Positions 1 to 8,318 of a stretch of 64,000 nucleotides of DNA are shown piece by piece. Under the pieces are notes generated by a model. The model ran no database searches. It saw only the letters and a list, made by a program, of their open reading frames with translations, and was not told the DNA's origin. Made by a program: the position numbers and the translations under genes. The DNA comes from a bacterium 1XD8-76 (lineage in GTDB: Bacteria > Bacillota > Clostridia > Lachnospirales > Lachnospiraceae), in contig RAZE01000017.1 in NCBI GenBank assembly GCA_003611955.1, positions 30,527-94,526 of the forward strand, in the 5' to 3' direction. The first letter of the stretch is position 1; each line of letters begins with the position of its first letter.

Positions 1-1
1 G

Positions 2-1168
2 TACGATACGCCGATGCAGGAAGCCTATGTGGAGGGCTATTGGGATGAACTGACTGCCTTTTCGAGAAGTCTGTTCAATGCGGCGTTTAAGACAAATCCC
101 TGTCTGGAACGTGCCATCATGACGGGAATTACCAGGGTAAGCAGAGAATCCATATTTTCGGATCTGAATAATTTGAAGGCGGTGACATCGACATCCGAAG
201 AGTATCAGGATTGTTTTGGGTTTACGGAGGAGGAAGTTTTTGAGGCGCTGGACGAGTTTGGAATGTCCCGGTGGAGACAGAGGGTAAAGGAATGGTATGA
301 CGGTTTTACTTTCGGAAGCCGGAAAGATATTTACAATCCCTGGTCGATCCTGAACTGTCTGGACAGCAAAAAAATAGGGGTGTACTGGGCCAACTCCAGC
401 TCCAACAGTCTGGTCGGGAAACTGATTCGGGAGGGCAATATAGAAATCAAACAGGAGTTTGAACGCCTGATGAACGGGGAAACGATTCGGGCGGAGATTG
501 ACGAGCAGATCGTGTATGGGGAATTGAATGACAGTGGAGCCGGCATATGGAGTCTGCTGCTGGCCGGCGGCTATTTGAAAGTGGTGAGTTATGAGGATTA
601 TCTGGATGTAAAAGCGCTGGACGTCCCGTTATATGAGCTCGGCCTGACAAACTATGAGGTGAAGCTGATGTTCTGCTCCATGGTAAAACGTTGGTTTCAG
701 AAGAGCCAGGTGGACTACAACGGTTTTATCAAAGCGCTTTTGAAGCATGATCTGAAAGCGATGAATATCTATATGAACCGTGTGGCGCTTGTGACGTTCA
801 GCTACTTTGACACCGGGAAGGGGCCGTTTGGGGCGGAACCGGAGCGATTTTACCACGGGTTTGTTCTGGGGCTGCTGGTGGAACTGACGGATCGATATAT
901 TCTGACTTCCAACCGGGAGAGCGGCTTCGGCAGGTATGATGTGATGCTGGAGCCCAGAAATCTGCGGGATGACGCGATAATTCTGGAATTTAAGGTGCAG
1001 AACAGCGAGGAGGAAAGAGAACTCTCCGATACCGTACAGGCGGCGCTGAGGCAGATAGAAGAGCAAAACTACGGGGCGGCGCTGATGGAGAAGGGCATTT
1101 CGGGCGAGAAGATAAGGAAGTACGGATTTGCATTCTGCGGAAAGAAAGTTTTGATAGGAGAAGCGTGA
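2..1168 (+). CDS. AAA-ATPase-like / PD-(D/E)XK nuclease domain protein, 5' partial
   Basis: The reading frame is open to the left edge, and the residues just before the first internal Met (YDTP, then MQEAY) match the conserved LIDEYDTP region of the AAA-ATPase_like family, so the Walker A part lies outside the window. The visible part holds the rest of the ATPase-like module and a C-terminal PD-(D/E)XK-type nuclease fold; the motif GRYDVML followed by IILEFKV fits the D...ExK catalytic core. These proteins are common, often multicopy, in gut Bacteroides and Clostridia. Their function is unknown; a defence or mobile-element role is only conjecture. A strong intrinsic terminator follows directly. 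Confidence 0.85.
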   Translation, partial: YDTPMQEAYVEGYWDELTAFSRSLFNAAFKTNPCLERAIMTGITRVSRESIFSDLNNLKAVTSTSEEYQDCFGFTEEEVFEALDEFGMSRWRQRVKEWYDGFTFGSRKDIYNPWSILNCLDSKKIGVYWANSSSNSLVGKLIREGNIEIKQEFERLMNGETIRAEIDEQIVYGELNDSGAGIWSLLLAGGYLKVVSYEDYLDVKALDVPLYELGLTNYEVKLMFCSMVKRWFQKSQVDYNGFIKALLKHDLKAMNIYMNRVALVTFSYFDTGKGPFGAEPERFYHGFVLGLLVELTDRYILTSNRESGFGRYDVMLEPRNLRDDAIILEFKVQNSEEERELSDTVQAALRQIEEQNYGAALMEKGISGEKIRKYGFAFCGKKVLIGEA

Positions 1169-1207
1169 ACATGAGCTGACCGGAGACAGAAATCACAAAA
1201 GAGTAAC

Positions 1208-1251
1208 CCCCGCATATATTGTAGATAAGAGAATATATGCGGGGATTTTTT
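1208..1251 (+). terminator. Strong intrinsic terminator
   Basis: A perfect 13-bp inverted repeat (1208-1220 with 1232-1244, arms CCCCGCATATATT and AATATATGCGGGG) with an 11-base loop is followed by six T's. It ends the AAA-ATPase gene. Its last T directly abuts the ATG of the next gene, and the GGGG of the right arm is the only Shine-Dalgarno-like sequence for that ATG. Confidence 0.9.
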
Positions 1252-2520
1252 ATGCCACAAAATAAGCTGCATGCCGCACAGGCAGACTTATCTGATAAAG
1301 GAAGACTACAGATAAACGTGACATCCTCACTGGGGTATTTTCCGGTGGCAGATGCCAAAATTACGATAACGCTGTCCGGGCAGCCGGATACGGTGATAGA
1401 GGAACTGAACACGGACATTTCCGGACAGACGCAGGAGATCGAACTGCCCGCGCCGCCTCTCGACCTGTCTCTGGAGCCGGGGGATGAACAGCCCTATGCG
1501 GATTACGATATTGCGGTCACGGCGCCGGGATATGAGACGGTGGTTGTGGAGGGAGTGCAGGTGCTGCCGGAGGTGGAGTCGTTTCAGCCTGTCAGCATGG
1601 TGCCCCAGGAGATTGAGACGGCGCCGGAGGAGGATATCCTGATTCCGCCGCACACCTTATTCTATGATTATCCGCCCAAGATAGAGGAGGATGAGGTGAA
1701 GCCGATGGATGAGGACGGCGAGATCGTCCTGAGCAGGGTGGTCGTGCCGGAGACGATAGTGGTGCACGACGGACTGCCGGATGATAATTCGGCGCAGAAC
1801 TATTATGTGTCGTACAAAGATTACATCAAAAATGTCGCCTCCTCCGAGATCTACGCCACCTGGCCGGAACAGACCATCTACGCGAATATTCTGGCGATCA
1901 TGTCCTTCACGCTGAACAGAGTGTACACGGAGTGGTACAGAAATCAGGGGAAAAATTTCACGATCACATCCTCCACGGCTTACGATCAGAAATGGATGCG
2001 CGGAAGAAATATTTTCAGCAATATCAGTTATCTGGTGGATACGATCTTTGCTAACTATCTCTCCAGACCCGGAATAAGGCAGCCGATCTTCACCTCCTAC
2101 TGCAACGGCACCACGGTCACCTGCAGCGGTCTGTCCCAGTGGGGATCCAAATATCTGGGGGATCAGGGGTATTCCGCGATAGAGATCATACGGTACTACT
2201 ACGGCAGCAATATGTATATCAATACGGCGACCAGTGTATCCGGCGTACCCTCCTCCTGGCCGGGATATAATCTGACGGTCGGAGCCCGCGGGGATAAGGT
2301 GCGGCAGATCCAGCAGCAGTTAAACCGCATCGCCCAGAATTATCCGGCGATTCCGGTGGTCGCGGCGGACGGTATCTACGGGCAGAGGACGGCGGAGGCG
2401 GTCAGAAGCTTCCAGCGGATATTCGGCCTTCCGGTGTCGGGAATCGTGGACTATCCGACCTGGTACAAAATATCGGCAGTCTATGTGGCTGTGTCAAGGA
2501 TATCGGAACCCGGGACGTAA
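1252..2520 (+). CDS. SpoIID-like / peptidoglycan-binding domain protein
   Basis: The 422-residue product starts with a beta-rich carboxypeptidase-regulatory-like domain (about residues 15-110, GRLQINVTSSLGYFPVADA). A SpoIID/LytB-like region follows (about 190-330), with SSEIYATWPEQ at the position of the catalytic Glu region of SpoIID and the typical SQWGSKYLGDQGYSAIEIIR ending. The C-terminus is a PG_binding_1 domain (about 340-410, GARGDKVRQIQQQL, DGIYGQRTAEAVRSFQ). This suggests binding to, and perhaps cleavage of, cell-wall or spore peptidoglycan. No signal peptide is visible, so the export route or compartment is unclear. ATG 1252 is preferred over 1237, because 1237 lies inside the terminator stem. 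Function is inferred from domains only. Confidence 0.85.
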   Translation: MPQNKLHAAQADLSDKGRLQINVTSSLGYFPVADAKITITLSGQPDTVIEELNTDISGQTQEIELPAPPLDLSLEPGDEQPYADYDIAVTAPGYETVVVEGVQVLPEVESFQPVSMVPQEIETAPEEDILIPPHTLFYDYPPKIEEDEVKPMDEDGEIVLSRVVVPETIVVHDGLPDDNSAQNYYVSYKDYIKNVASSEIYATWPEQTIYANILAIMSFTLNRVYTEWYRNQGKNFTITSSTAYDQKWMRGRNIFSNISYLVDTIFANYLSRPGIRQPIFTSYCNGTTVTCSGLSQWGSKYLGDQGYSAIEIIRYYYGSNMYINTATSVSGVPSSWPGYNLTVGARGDKVRQIQQQLNRIAQNYPAIPVVAADGIYGQRTAEAVRSFQRIFGLPVSGIVDYPTWYKISAVYVAVSRISEPGT

Positions 2521-2529
2521 TAAAGTTAA

Positions 2530-2572
2530 AAAAAAGGCATTTTTTGCAAATATATGCAAAAGGTGCTTTTTT
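2530..2572 (+). terminator. A/T-rich intrinsic terminator
   Basis: A run of A's, GGCA and TTTTTGCA pair imperfectly with TGCAAAA, TGC and a T run (arms about 2530-2548 and 2555-2572). It lies ten bases after the stop of the SpoIID-like gene. The A-tract/T-tract symmetry could make it work in both directions. Confidence 0.6.
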
Positions 2573-2634
2573 GTGCTGAAATACTGATAAAATCTGATAT
2601 AATAGAATATTGAAAATAGGTAAAAAGAGGCAAA

Positions 2635-2799
2635 ATGATAAAAAATGACAACTTGTACTGGTTATTGATTGAAGGGTTCGGTTACGCCATATATTTTCAT
2701 GTAAAATATTTTTGCGAAAGTATAAAAAAGACCAAAGATAAAGATATATGTGAGCAGGGTATCAATGAACAAAGAGGAGAAAGATCGTTATTTCAATGA
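2635..2799 (+). CDS. Possible 54-residue small protein or leader peptide
   Basis: ATG 2635 follows an AAGAGG site by about five bases, and a TATAAT box lies at 2598-2603 (no good -35 seen). The frame codes for 54 residues beginning MIKNDNLYWLLIEGFGY, with an aromatic/hydrophobic N-terminal half and a basic middle. It overlaps the first 35 bases of the sigma factor gene in another frame, an arrangement that could couple their translation. I recognise no family. It could equally be chance in an AT-rich leader. Confidence 0.3.
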   Translation: MIKNDNLYWLLIEGFGYAIYFHVKYFCESIKKTKDKDICEQGINEQRGERSLFQ

Positions 2800-3295
2800 G
2801 CTGATGGAAAAGGCTTATGATAAAATTTACATATTTGCCAGTAAGGGGTGCAGCAACAGGGAGTTTGCGGAGGATATCGTACAGGAAACTTTTCTGGAAG
2901 CTTACAGAAAAGCGGATATTCTGATAGATCATCCGAATGTCATGGGTTGGTTATATACGACAGTAAAGAATAAGATGATGAAAATGGGTTCCAGGAGAGA
3001 AGAACACTGTCTTCTCGATGAAGGGTTTAATTATCGGGTGTTCGCGGAAGGAAAAGGGGATGGTTATAAGGAGATTGAGCTGGCGGAGACGATCAAGAGT
3101 GCGGTCAGCGAGAAAGAGTATGAAATGCTGCGCGATTACTATGTGAACGGATATTCTTCCGACGAAGTGGCAGAGAAATATGGGATAGACAAGGGCGTTA
3201 TCAGAATGCGGATAAGCAGGCTGAAAAAGAAACTCAAGGAGAATGTTATTCTGGACTGGATTATCTTTTTGATTTGTATTTGGGGATTACCATGA
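2765..3295 (+). CDS. RNA polymerase sigma-70 family (ECF-like) sigma factor
   Basis: The 176-residue protein has a sigma region 2 (AEDIVQETFLEAYRK, then VMGWLYTTVKNKMMKM) and a sigma region 4 helix-turn-helix (YSSDEVAEKYGIDKGVIRMR). It ends in an unusual hydrophobic tail, ILDWIIFLICIWGLP. ATG 2765 is preferred over the upstream in-frame GTG 2750, because AGCAGGG lies at the right distance before it. It should direct core polymerase to a small regulon. The next gene encodes a single-pass membrane protein with a charged cytoplasmic N-terminus, the usual layout of a sigma/anti-sigma pair. The C-terminal tail might contact the membrane, which would be unusual for a sigma factor. Confidence 0.85.
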   Translation: MNKEEKDRYFNELMEKAYDKIYIFASKGCSNREFAEDIVQETFLEAYRKADILIDHPNVMGWLYTTVKNKMMKMGSRREEHCLLDEGFNYRVFAEGKGDGYKEIELAETIKSAVSEKEYEMLRDYYVNGYSSDEVAEKYGIDKGVIRMRISRLKKKLKENVILDWIIFLICIWGLP

Positions 3296-3338
3296 AAATT
3301 GGTTCATTATTACAGATTTGGAAAAGACGAGGAAATTT

Positions 3339-4190
3339 ATGGCAGATCACAACAAAAATTTGATTGAGGAACTGGAAAGACGTCTTTGCTGGTATCGGGA
3401 TGAAGCGACCGGGGAGGAGTTCGATGTGGAGGAGGTCGATGCGATCTGTACGATGCTGCAGAAGCTTTCCCCCGAGGAGGAGCCGCACCGGAGTAAAGAG
3501 GAAGTTTACCGGAATATTATGGAGTTGGTTCGGGAGGAAGAGCGCGATTCGTGTGACAGAGATGCAGGGGACGACAGGAAAAAGCGTATCCCGTTCCGGA
3601 AAAGGGGCTGTCGGGCGGCCGTTATATTTATCGCAGTGTTCGGCGCAGCGCTGTTGTCCCTGAATATGGTGACTTATGCGAGAGGAGATAAGTCGCTGTT
3701 TCGGATGATTTTGGAGAGAGTTGGGGTGGTGGAGATTGTGAAGGAGGACTCATTAGAGGAAGTAGGCGCTGATAATAATGAACAAATCAAGAGCTTTTAT
3801 GATTCTTGGGCAGAATTGGACAATGAGGTGAAAAGTAAGATTGCAGTGCCGGGTTATATTCCAGATGGGTATTCGTTATATGGCATAAAGTATTGGGACT
3901 TTAATAATCGTAAAAATATACAGGCGGATTATTATAATGAAGAAAATAAACACATATTAATTGAGATAACGTTGTTGGAGAGTGCTGCAAAAGAATATAG
4001 AGAAATGAGAATGGATGAAGATGTTTGCATATTGCTTCCCGAATATTCTGATGAAGATACACTGTATTATCAATATGAGGATGAATATATCTGTATGATC
4101 TTTACAGGGAACAATTTTTATCGAATCAGTGGAAATATTTCTCTGGAAGAGATGTTAAAGGTGAGGAAGGGGTTGGAAAATACCAGATAG
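3339..4190 (+). CDS. Membrane DUF4367-type protein, probable anti-sigma partner
   Basis: The 283-residue protein has an acidic cytoplasmic N-terminus (about 1-85), a basic stretch (RKKRIPFRKRGCR), one transmembrane helix (about 92-110, AAVIFIAVFGAALLSLNMV) and an extracytoplasmic domain ending in the DUF4367-like region (IPDGYSLYGIKYW, then YYQYEDEYICMIFTGNNFY). ATG 3339 is chosen because GACGAGG precedes it by six bases; the longer TTG start has no such site. It sits 43 bases after the sigma gene. A role in holding and releasing that sigma factor is inferred from topology and context; the N-terminus does not show a clear ZAS zinc motif. Confidence 0.75.
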   Translation: MADHNKNLIEELERRLCWYRDEATGEEFDVEEVDAICTMLQKLSPEEEPHRSKEEVYRNIMELVREEERDSCDRDAGDDRKKRIPFRKRGCRAAVIFIAVFGAALLSLNMVTYARGDKSLFRMILERVGVVEIVKEDSLEEVGADNNEQIKSFYDSWAELDNEVKSKIAVPGYIPDGYSLYGIKYWDFNNRKNIQADYYNEENKHILIEITLLESAAKEYREMRMDEDVCILLPEYSDEDTLYYQYEDEYICMIFTGNNFYRISGNISLEEMLKVRKGLENTR

Positions 4191-4318
4191 ACAAAAAATA
4201 GAATGTTACATTTTATGCAGGGAAGGGAATAAATATTATGAAAGATTAGTTTTCGCAGAGATAAAGTGGTACGGAGGTGATTAATCATTCATTGATACAA
4301 AAGAAAAGAGGTCATAGT

Positions 4319-4825
4319 ATGAAAGTAAGAGGAAAAAAATTGTTTGCCGTTCTGTGTGCCGTCGTCATGATGTGCGGCAGCGTGGGGATGGCAGTCAGTG
4401 CAGAAGAGAAAGTGGAGAAACTTATCGTCAGCGAGTACAGGGAGCTGGCGGGAGATAATATAGGGCATGGACTTTACGATATTCCGGATAACAGCGGCGC
4501 GAAAGCGGCAATGCTGACAAACTGCAGCATCGGCATTTCGGTCAGCGCGAGCGGGGTGGAGGGGTCCATTAAGACGGGTTCCACAGTGACAGCCAGCAAG
4601 ATCGGCGTGAAAAATATCCGGGTGGAGAAGCTGGTGGATGGAAAGTGGACTTTAGTAGGTACGCATTCCGGAGATTATACTACAAACGATAATGCACATG
4701 GGATGAATGTATATACCAGCTCTGCGCAAAAGGGAGTCCAGTACCGGATCAGCTGCACTCACTACGCTGTGTTGGACGGTGTGACGCGTGAATTATATAA
4801 TGTAACAAACGGTGTGAGCTATTAA
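4319..4825 (+). CDS. Small secreted protein of unknown function
   Basis: The 168-residue product begins with a classical signal peptide (MKVRGKKLFAVLCAVVMMCG, cleavage probably after VSA). The mature part of about 140 residues is Gly/Ser/Thr-rich with predicted beta strands and two Cys. ATG 4319 has AAAAGAGG seven to eight bases upstream; the longer in-frame GTG at 4277 would place the signal peptide internally. It follows the sigma/DUF4367 pair by about 130 bases and could be a target of that sigma factor. I do not recognise the family with confidence. Confidence 0.75.
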   Translation: MKVRGKKLFAVLCAVVMMCGSVGMAVSAEEKVEKLIVSEYRELAGDNIGHGLYDIPDNSGAKAAMLTNCSIGISVSASGVEGSIKTGSTVTASKIGVKNIRVEKLVDGKWTLVGTHSGDYTTNDNAHGMNVYTSSAQKGVQYRISCTHYAVLDGVTRELYNVTNGVSY

Positions 4826-4893
4826 GCCGGCTGTTTACAGTAACAAACAAACCAGATAATATTTTAACCAGAATGATTAATCATAATATTTTA

Positions 4894-4922
4894 TGCGGCG
4901 TCTTCTGATGCCGCATTATTTC
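4894..4922 (+). terminator. Intrinsic terminator of the secreted-protein gene
   Basis: Arms TGCGGCGTC (4894-4902) and GATGCCGCA (4907-4915) pair with one G-T wobble around a TTCT loop, followed by TTATTTC. Confidence 0.75.
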
Positions 4923-4984
4923 GGCATATAAAACATAGGGATGGACCATATCGGAAATTTCTGATGTTTTACATAAATCAATTC

Positions 4985-5057
4985 TATACTGTCAAATCTA
5001 ACGGAACCCCTGCAGCAGCGCGTCGAACGAGACGGGAGAAGGCAGGGGCATCTTTTT
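4985..5057 (+). promoter_or_regulatory. Promoter plus terminator-like leader hairpin upstream of iorA
   Basis: TATACT at 4985-4990 predicts transcription from about 4997; no good -35 was found. The transcript would at once form a hairpin with outer arms CCCCTGC (5007-5013) and GCAGGGG (5042-5048) and an inner CGTC/GACG stem, then reach T5 (5053-5057), about 90 bases before iorA. It could be an attenuator, or a short terminated RNA. I recognise no known riboswitch. Confidence 0.4.
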
Positions 5058-5145
5058 CACAAAAAATTCTCTGGAAATTCCGGGCATAATACGATAAACT
5101 GATAGAAGGTGATTTTAAGAAGAGATACGAAAGGAAGGAATCGAC

Positions 5146-6897
5146 ATGTCAGAAGTAAAGATCATGCTTGGAAATGAAGCGATTGCCCGAGGCGCTTACG
5201 AGGCAGGCGTAAAGGTATCCGCCGCCTATCCGGGGACGCCGAGTACGGAAATCAGTGAAAATATGGTGCAATATAAGGAAGATATCTACGCGGAGTGGTC
5301 TCCGAATGAGAAGGTGGCGGCGGAGGTCGCGATCGGCGCCTCCATCAGCGGCGTGCGCGCCATGTGTTCCATGAAACATGTGGGGGTGAATGTGGCGAGC
5401 GATCCTCTCTACACCGCGTCCTACACGGGGGTGAACGGCGGCCTTGTGCTGGTGGCGGCGGACGATCCGGGACTTTACAGCTCCCAGAATGAGCAGGACA
5501 CCCGCTGCGTGGCGAGAGCGGCGCAGGTGCCGGTGCTGGAGCCTTCGGATTCCCAGGAGGCGAAGGATTTCGTGAAGTTCGCCTATGCGCTCAGTGAAAA
5601 ATATGACACGCCTGTCATTGTAAGAACGACAACGCGTCTGTCGCACTCCCAGGGGCCGGTGACGCTGGAGGAGCGGGTGGAGCCTGCGGATAAGCCCTAC
5701 GAGAAGAATCCCGCGAAATATGTGATGATGCCAGCCAACGCCATAAGGCGTCACGTGTATGTGGAGGATCGTATGAACAGGCTGGCCGTGGACGGCTGTG
5801 AGATGGAGATCAACCGGGCGGAGTACCGCGACGCTTCCGTCGGCTTTGTGGCGAGCGGCATCGCGTACCAGTATGTGAGGGAGGCCTGCCCCGAGGCGTC
5901 GGTGTTGAAGCTGGGCATGGTACATCCGCTGCCCAGAAAGCTGATCGAGGAGTTTGCGTCCAAGGTGGAGCGCCTGATCATATTTGAGGAGCTGGAACCT
6001 GTCTTCGAGGAGCAGATCAGATCCTGGGGGATATCATGCGAGGGAAAAGAACTTTTCACGAGGCAGGGGGAGTACAGCGCGAACCTGCTGAGGGAAGTGA
6101 TACTGCGGCAGAAACCGGAGATCCGCGAGGCGGCAAAAGTGCCCGCCCGTCCGCCGATCCTCTGCCCGGGATGCCCGCACAGAAGTACATTCTGGATCCT
6201 GAATAAACTGAAACTGCACGCGGCGGGAGATATCGGCTGCTACACACTGGGAGCGGTGCCTCCGCTGAACGTGATCGAGACGACGATCTGCATGGGCGCC
6301 AGCATCTCTGCGCTGCACGGAATGGAGAAGGCGAAAGGCAAAGACTACATAAAGAACTGGGTGGCAGTGATCGGCGATTCCACATTTATGCACACGGGAG
6401 TGAACTCCCTGATGAACATGGTCTACAACCGGGGGACCGGCACGGTGCTGATCCTGGACAATTCCACCACCGGCATGACCGGCCATCAGGACCATGCGGC
6501 GACCGGGAAGACGCTGCAGGGGGATGTGGTGCCCGCCATCAGCATTTACCATCTCTGCAAGTCCATGGGGATCGAGCATGTGACGGAAGTGAACGCCTTT
6601 GACGTGGACGCGCTGGAGAGGACCGTGAAAGAGGAGGTGGCGAGGGACGCCGTATCCGTCATCATCGTGACAGCTCCCTGCGCTCTGTTGAAGGGACAGG
6701 TATTCCCGAACAAGTGCGTGGCGATCCCGGAGAAATGTAAAAAGTGCGGCGCATGCCTGCGGCCCGGCTGTCCGGCCCTGACAAAAAAGGAGGACGGCAC
6801 GGTGGAGATCGACGCTTCCATGTGCAACGGGTGCGGGCTCTGCGCGCAGCTGTGCAAATTCGGGGCGATCGAAGTACGGGAAGCGAAGAAAGCGTGA
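5146..6897 (+). CDS. iorA: Indolepyruvate ferredoxin oxidoreductase, alpha subunit
   Basis: The 583-residue protein oxidatively decarboxylates aryl pyruvates, from aromatic amino acid transamination, to aryl-acetyl-CoA and passes electrons to ferredoxin; the reverse reaction is also known. The N-terminal pyrimidine-binding part (GAYEAGVKVSAAYPGTPSTE) is followed by the TPP-binding domain (CPGCPHRSTFWIL, GDIGCYTLGA, GDSTFMHTGVNSL). Two 4Fe-4S motifs lie at the C-terminus (CKKCGACLRPGC and CNGCGLCAQLCK). The length is close to normal for IorA. iorB starts 38 bases downstream. The enzyme is oxygen-sensitive and cytoplasmic, typical of amino-acid-fermenting anaerobes. Confidence 0.96.
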   Translation: MSEVKIMLGNEAIARGAYEAGVKVSAAYPGTPSTEISENMVQYKEDIYAEWSPNEKVAAEVAIGASISGVRAMCSMKHVGVNVASDPLYTASYTGVNGGLVLVAADDPGLYSSQNEQDTRCVARAAQVPVLEPSDSQEAKDFVKFAYALSEKYDTPVIVRTTTRLSHSQGPVTLEERVEPADKPYEKNPAKYVMMPANAIRRHVYVEDRMNRLAVDGCEMEINRAEYRDASVGFVASGIAYQYVREACPEASVLKLGMVHPLPRKLIEEFASKVERLIIFEELEPVFEEQIRSWGISCEGKELFTRQGEYSANLLREVILRQKPEIREAAKVPARPPILCPGCPHRSTFWILNKLKLHAAGDIGCYTLGAVPPLNVIETTICMGASISALHGMEKAKGKDYIKNWVAVIGDSTFMHTGVNSLMNMVYNRGTGTVLILDNSTTGMTGHQDHAATGKTLQGDVVPAISIYHLCKSMGIEHVTEVNAFDVDALERTVKEEVARDAVSVIIVTAPCALLKGQVFPNKCVAIPEKCKKCGACLRPGCPALTKKEDGTVEIDASMCNGCGLCAQLCKFGAIEVREAKKA

Positions 6898-6935
6898 GAG
6901 GATTTTGCGAGACTGAGATAGGAGAGATATCAATT

Positions 6936-7505
6936 ATGATGACGAAGAATATTATGATCGTCGGCGTGGGCGGGCAGGGAACGCTGCTCACCAGCCGGAT
7001 TTTGGGCGGTATTATGGTGGAGAGCGGCTATCAGGTAAAGCTTTCCGAGGTACATGGGATGGCGCAGCGGGGCGGCAGCGTGGTGACCTTCGTGCGCTAC
7101 GGCGAGGAGGTGGCGGAGCCCATCGTGGAGGAGGGACAGGCAGATATCCTGATCGCTTTCGAGAGACTGGAGGCGCTTCGGTACGCGCATTTCCTGAAAA
7201 AGGACGGCGTGATCGTGGCGAATGACCAGCGGATCGATCCGATGCCTGTTGTGACCGGAGCGGCGGAATATCCGGAGAATATTCTGGAAAAACTGTCAGA
7301 GGAATACAAAATATATCAGGTGGACGCCAGGGAAAAGGCGCTGGAGCTGGGAAACAGCAGAGTCTTCAATATCATTGTGCTGGGACTTGCGGCAAGGCAT
7401 ATGGAGTTTACAAAAGAACAGTGGCTGGATGTGATCGCGAAGACCGTGCCGCCGAAGACGACAGAGATCAATCAGAAAGCCTTTCTGGTCGGTTATGAAG
7501 GGTAG
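6936..7505 (+). CDS. iorB: Indolepyruvate ferredoxin oxidoreductase, beta subunit
   Basis: The 189-residue gamma-type 2-oxoacid oxidoreductase subunit has the nucleotide-fold motif IMIVGVGGQGTLLTSRILG and SEVHGMAQRGGSVVTFVRYG, both diagnostic of the family. It pairs with IorA to form the active heterodimer. ATG 6936 is chosen because GGAGAG lies about ten bases before it and because translation from there gives the normal family length; the open frame extends further up only as an overlap with iorA. Confidence 0.95.
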   Translation: MMTKNIMIVGVGGQGTLLTSRILGGIMVESGYQVKLSEVHGMAQRGGSVVTFVRYGEEVAEPIVEEGQADILIAFERLEALRYAHFLKKDGVIVANDQRIDPMPVVTGAAEYPENILEKLSEEYKIYQVDAREKALELGNSRVFNIIVLGLAARHMEFTKEQWLDVIAKTVPPKTTEINQKAFLVGYEG

Positions 7506-7514
7506 GCGGCACAG

Positions 7515-8318
7515 ATGGTCATAGATTTTCATACGCATACATTTCCCGACAAAATAGCGCAGGCCAGCATCGAGAGTCTGTCGAAATGTTCGGGGATCAG
7601 GCCCCACACGGACGGGACGGCTGCAGGTCTTGAGCAGTCCATGGAAGAGGACGGAGTGGATCTTTCCGTTGTATTGCCGGTGGTGACAAAGCCGTCCCAG
7701 TTCGAGACGGTAAACCGGGTGGCGGCGAAGCTCTGCGAGGAGAAAGAGGATCTGATCTCCTTCGGGGGCATTCATCCGGACTGTCCGGATGTAAAGCGGA
7801 AGATGCGGGAGATAAAAAGCCTGGGACTCAGGGGCGTCAAGATCCATCCGGCTTACCAGGAAGTGTATATGGACGATATCCGTTATCTGCGGATTCTGGA
7901 GGCCGCCGCAGAGCAGGACCTTGTCGTCGTGGTGCACGCCGGCGTGGATATCGGTCTGCCGGATCCGGTCTACGCGTCGGTATCCCGCATCGCGGCGGCG
8001 ATAAGGGCGACGGCGCCGGAAAAGCTGGTTTTGGCCCATCTCGGCGGCTGGAAAGAATGGGACGCGGCGGAAGAACTGTTAATGGGGGAGAACGTCTATC
8101 TGGACACGGCGTTCCTGGAGGACTATATTGACGACGAACAGCTCCTTCGCATCATCCGAAAACATGGAGCGGAGAAGATCCTGTTCGGCACGGACTGTCC
8201 CTGGTCCGGACAGCGGGAGAGCGTGGAGAGACTGGGGAGGCTGCCCCTGTCGAAGACGGAGAAAAGTCTTATCTTTGCGGGAAACGCAAAAAAACTGTTG
8301 GGAATAAAAGATGAATGA
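7515..8318 (+). CDS. Amidohydrolase-family metal-dependent hydrolase
   Basis: The 267-residue TIM-barrel protein has an N-terminal HTH metal motif (MVIDFHTHTFPDK), a GVKIHPAYQ strand, HAG and HLGG metal-site histidines, and the C-terminal FGTDCPW Asp. This is the amidohydrolase_2 pattern. Substrates in this family include decarboxylated aromatic acids, lactones and amides; this one cannot be named. It starts nine bases after iorB and overlaps the following gene by eight bases, so it is part of the same transcript. Confidence 0.85.
   Translation: MVIDFHTHTFPDKIAQASIESLSKCSGIRPHTDGTAAGLEQSMEEDGVDLSVVLPVVTKPSQFETVNRVAAKLCEEKEDLISFGGIHPDCPDVKRKMREIKSLGLRGVKIHPAYQEVYMDDIRYLRILEAAAEQDLVVVVHAGVDIGLPDPVYASVSRIAAAIRATAPEKLVLAHLGGWKEWDAAEELLMGENVYLDTAFLEDYIDDEQLLRIIRKHGAEKILFGTDCPWSGQRESVERLGRLPLSKTEKSLIFAGNAKKLLGIKDE

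Larger units (their letters stand above)
4826..5145. other. Gene-free stretch between the secreted-protein gene and iorA
   Basis: The 320 bases hold the terminator at 4894-4922, a TATACT box at 4985-4990 and a GC-rich hairpin with a T run at 5007-5057. No open frame with a ribosome site was found before the AAGGAAGG site of iorA. Confidence 0.6.

Noticed and set aside
4273..4281. Near-perfect Shine-Dalgarno GGAGGTGAT before the secreted-protein gene
   Set aside because: No ATG, GTG or TTG follows at a usable distance in a meaningful frame; the gene start at 4319 has its own AAAAGAGG site.
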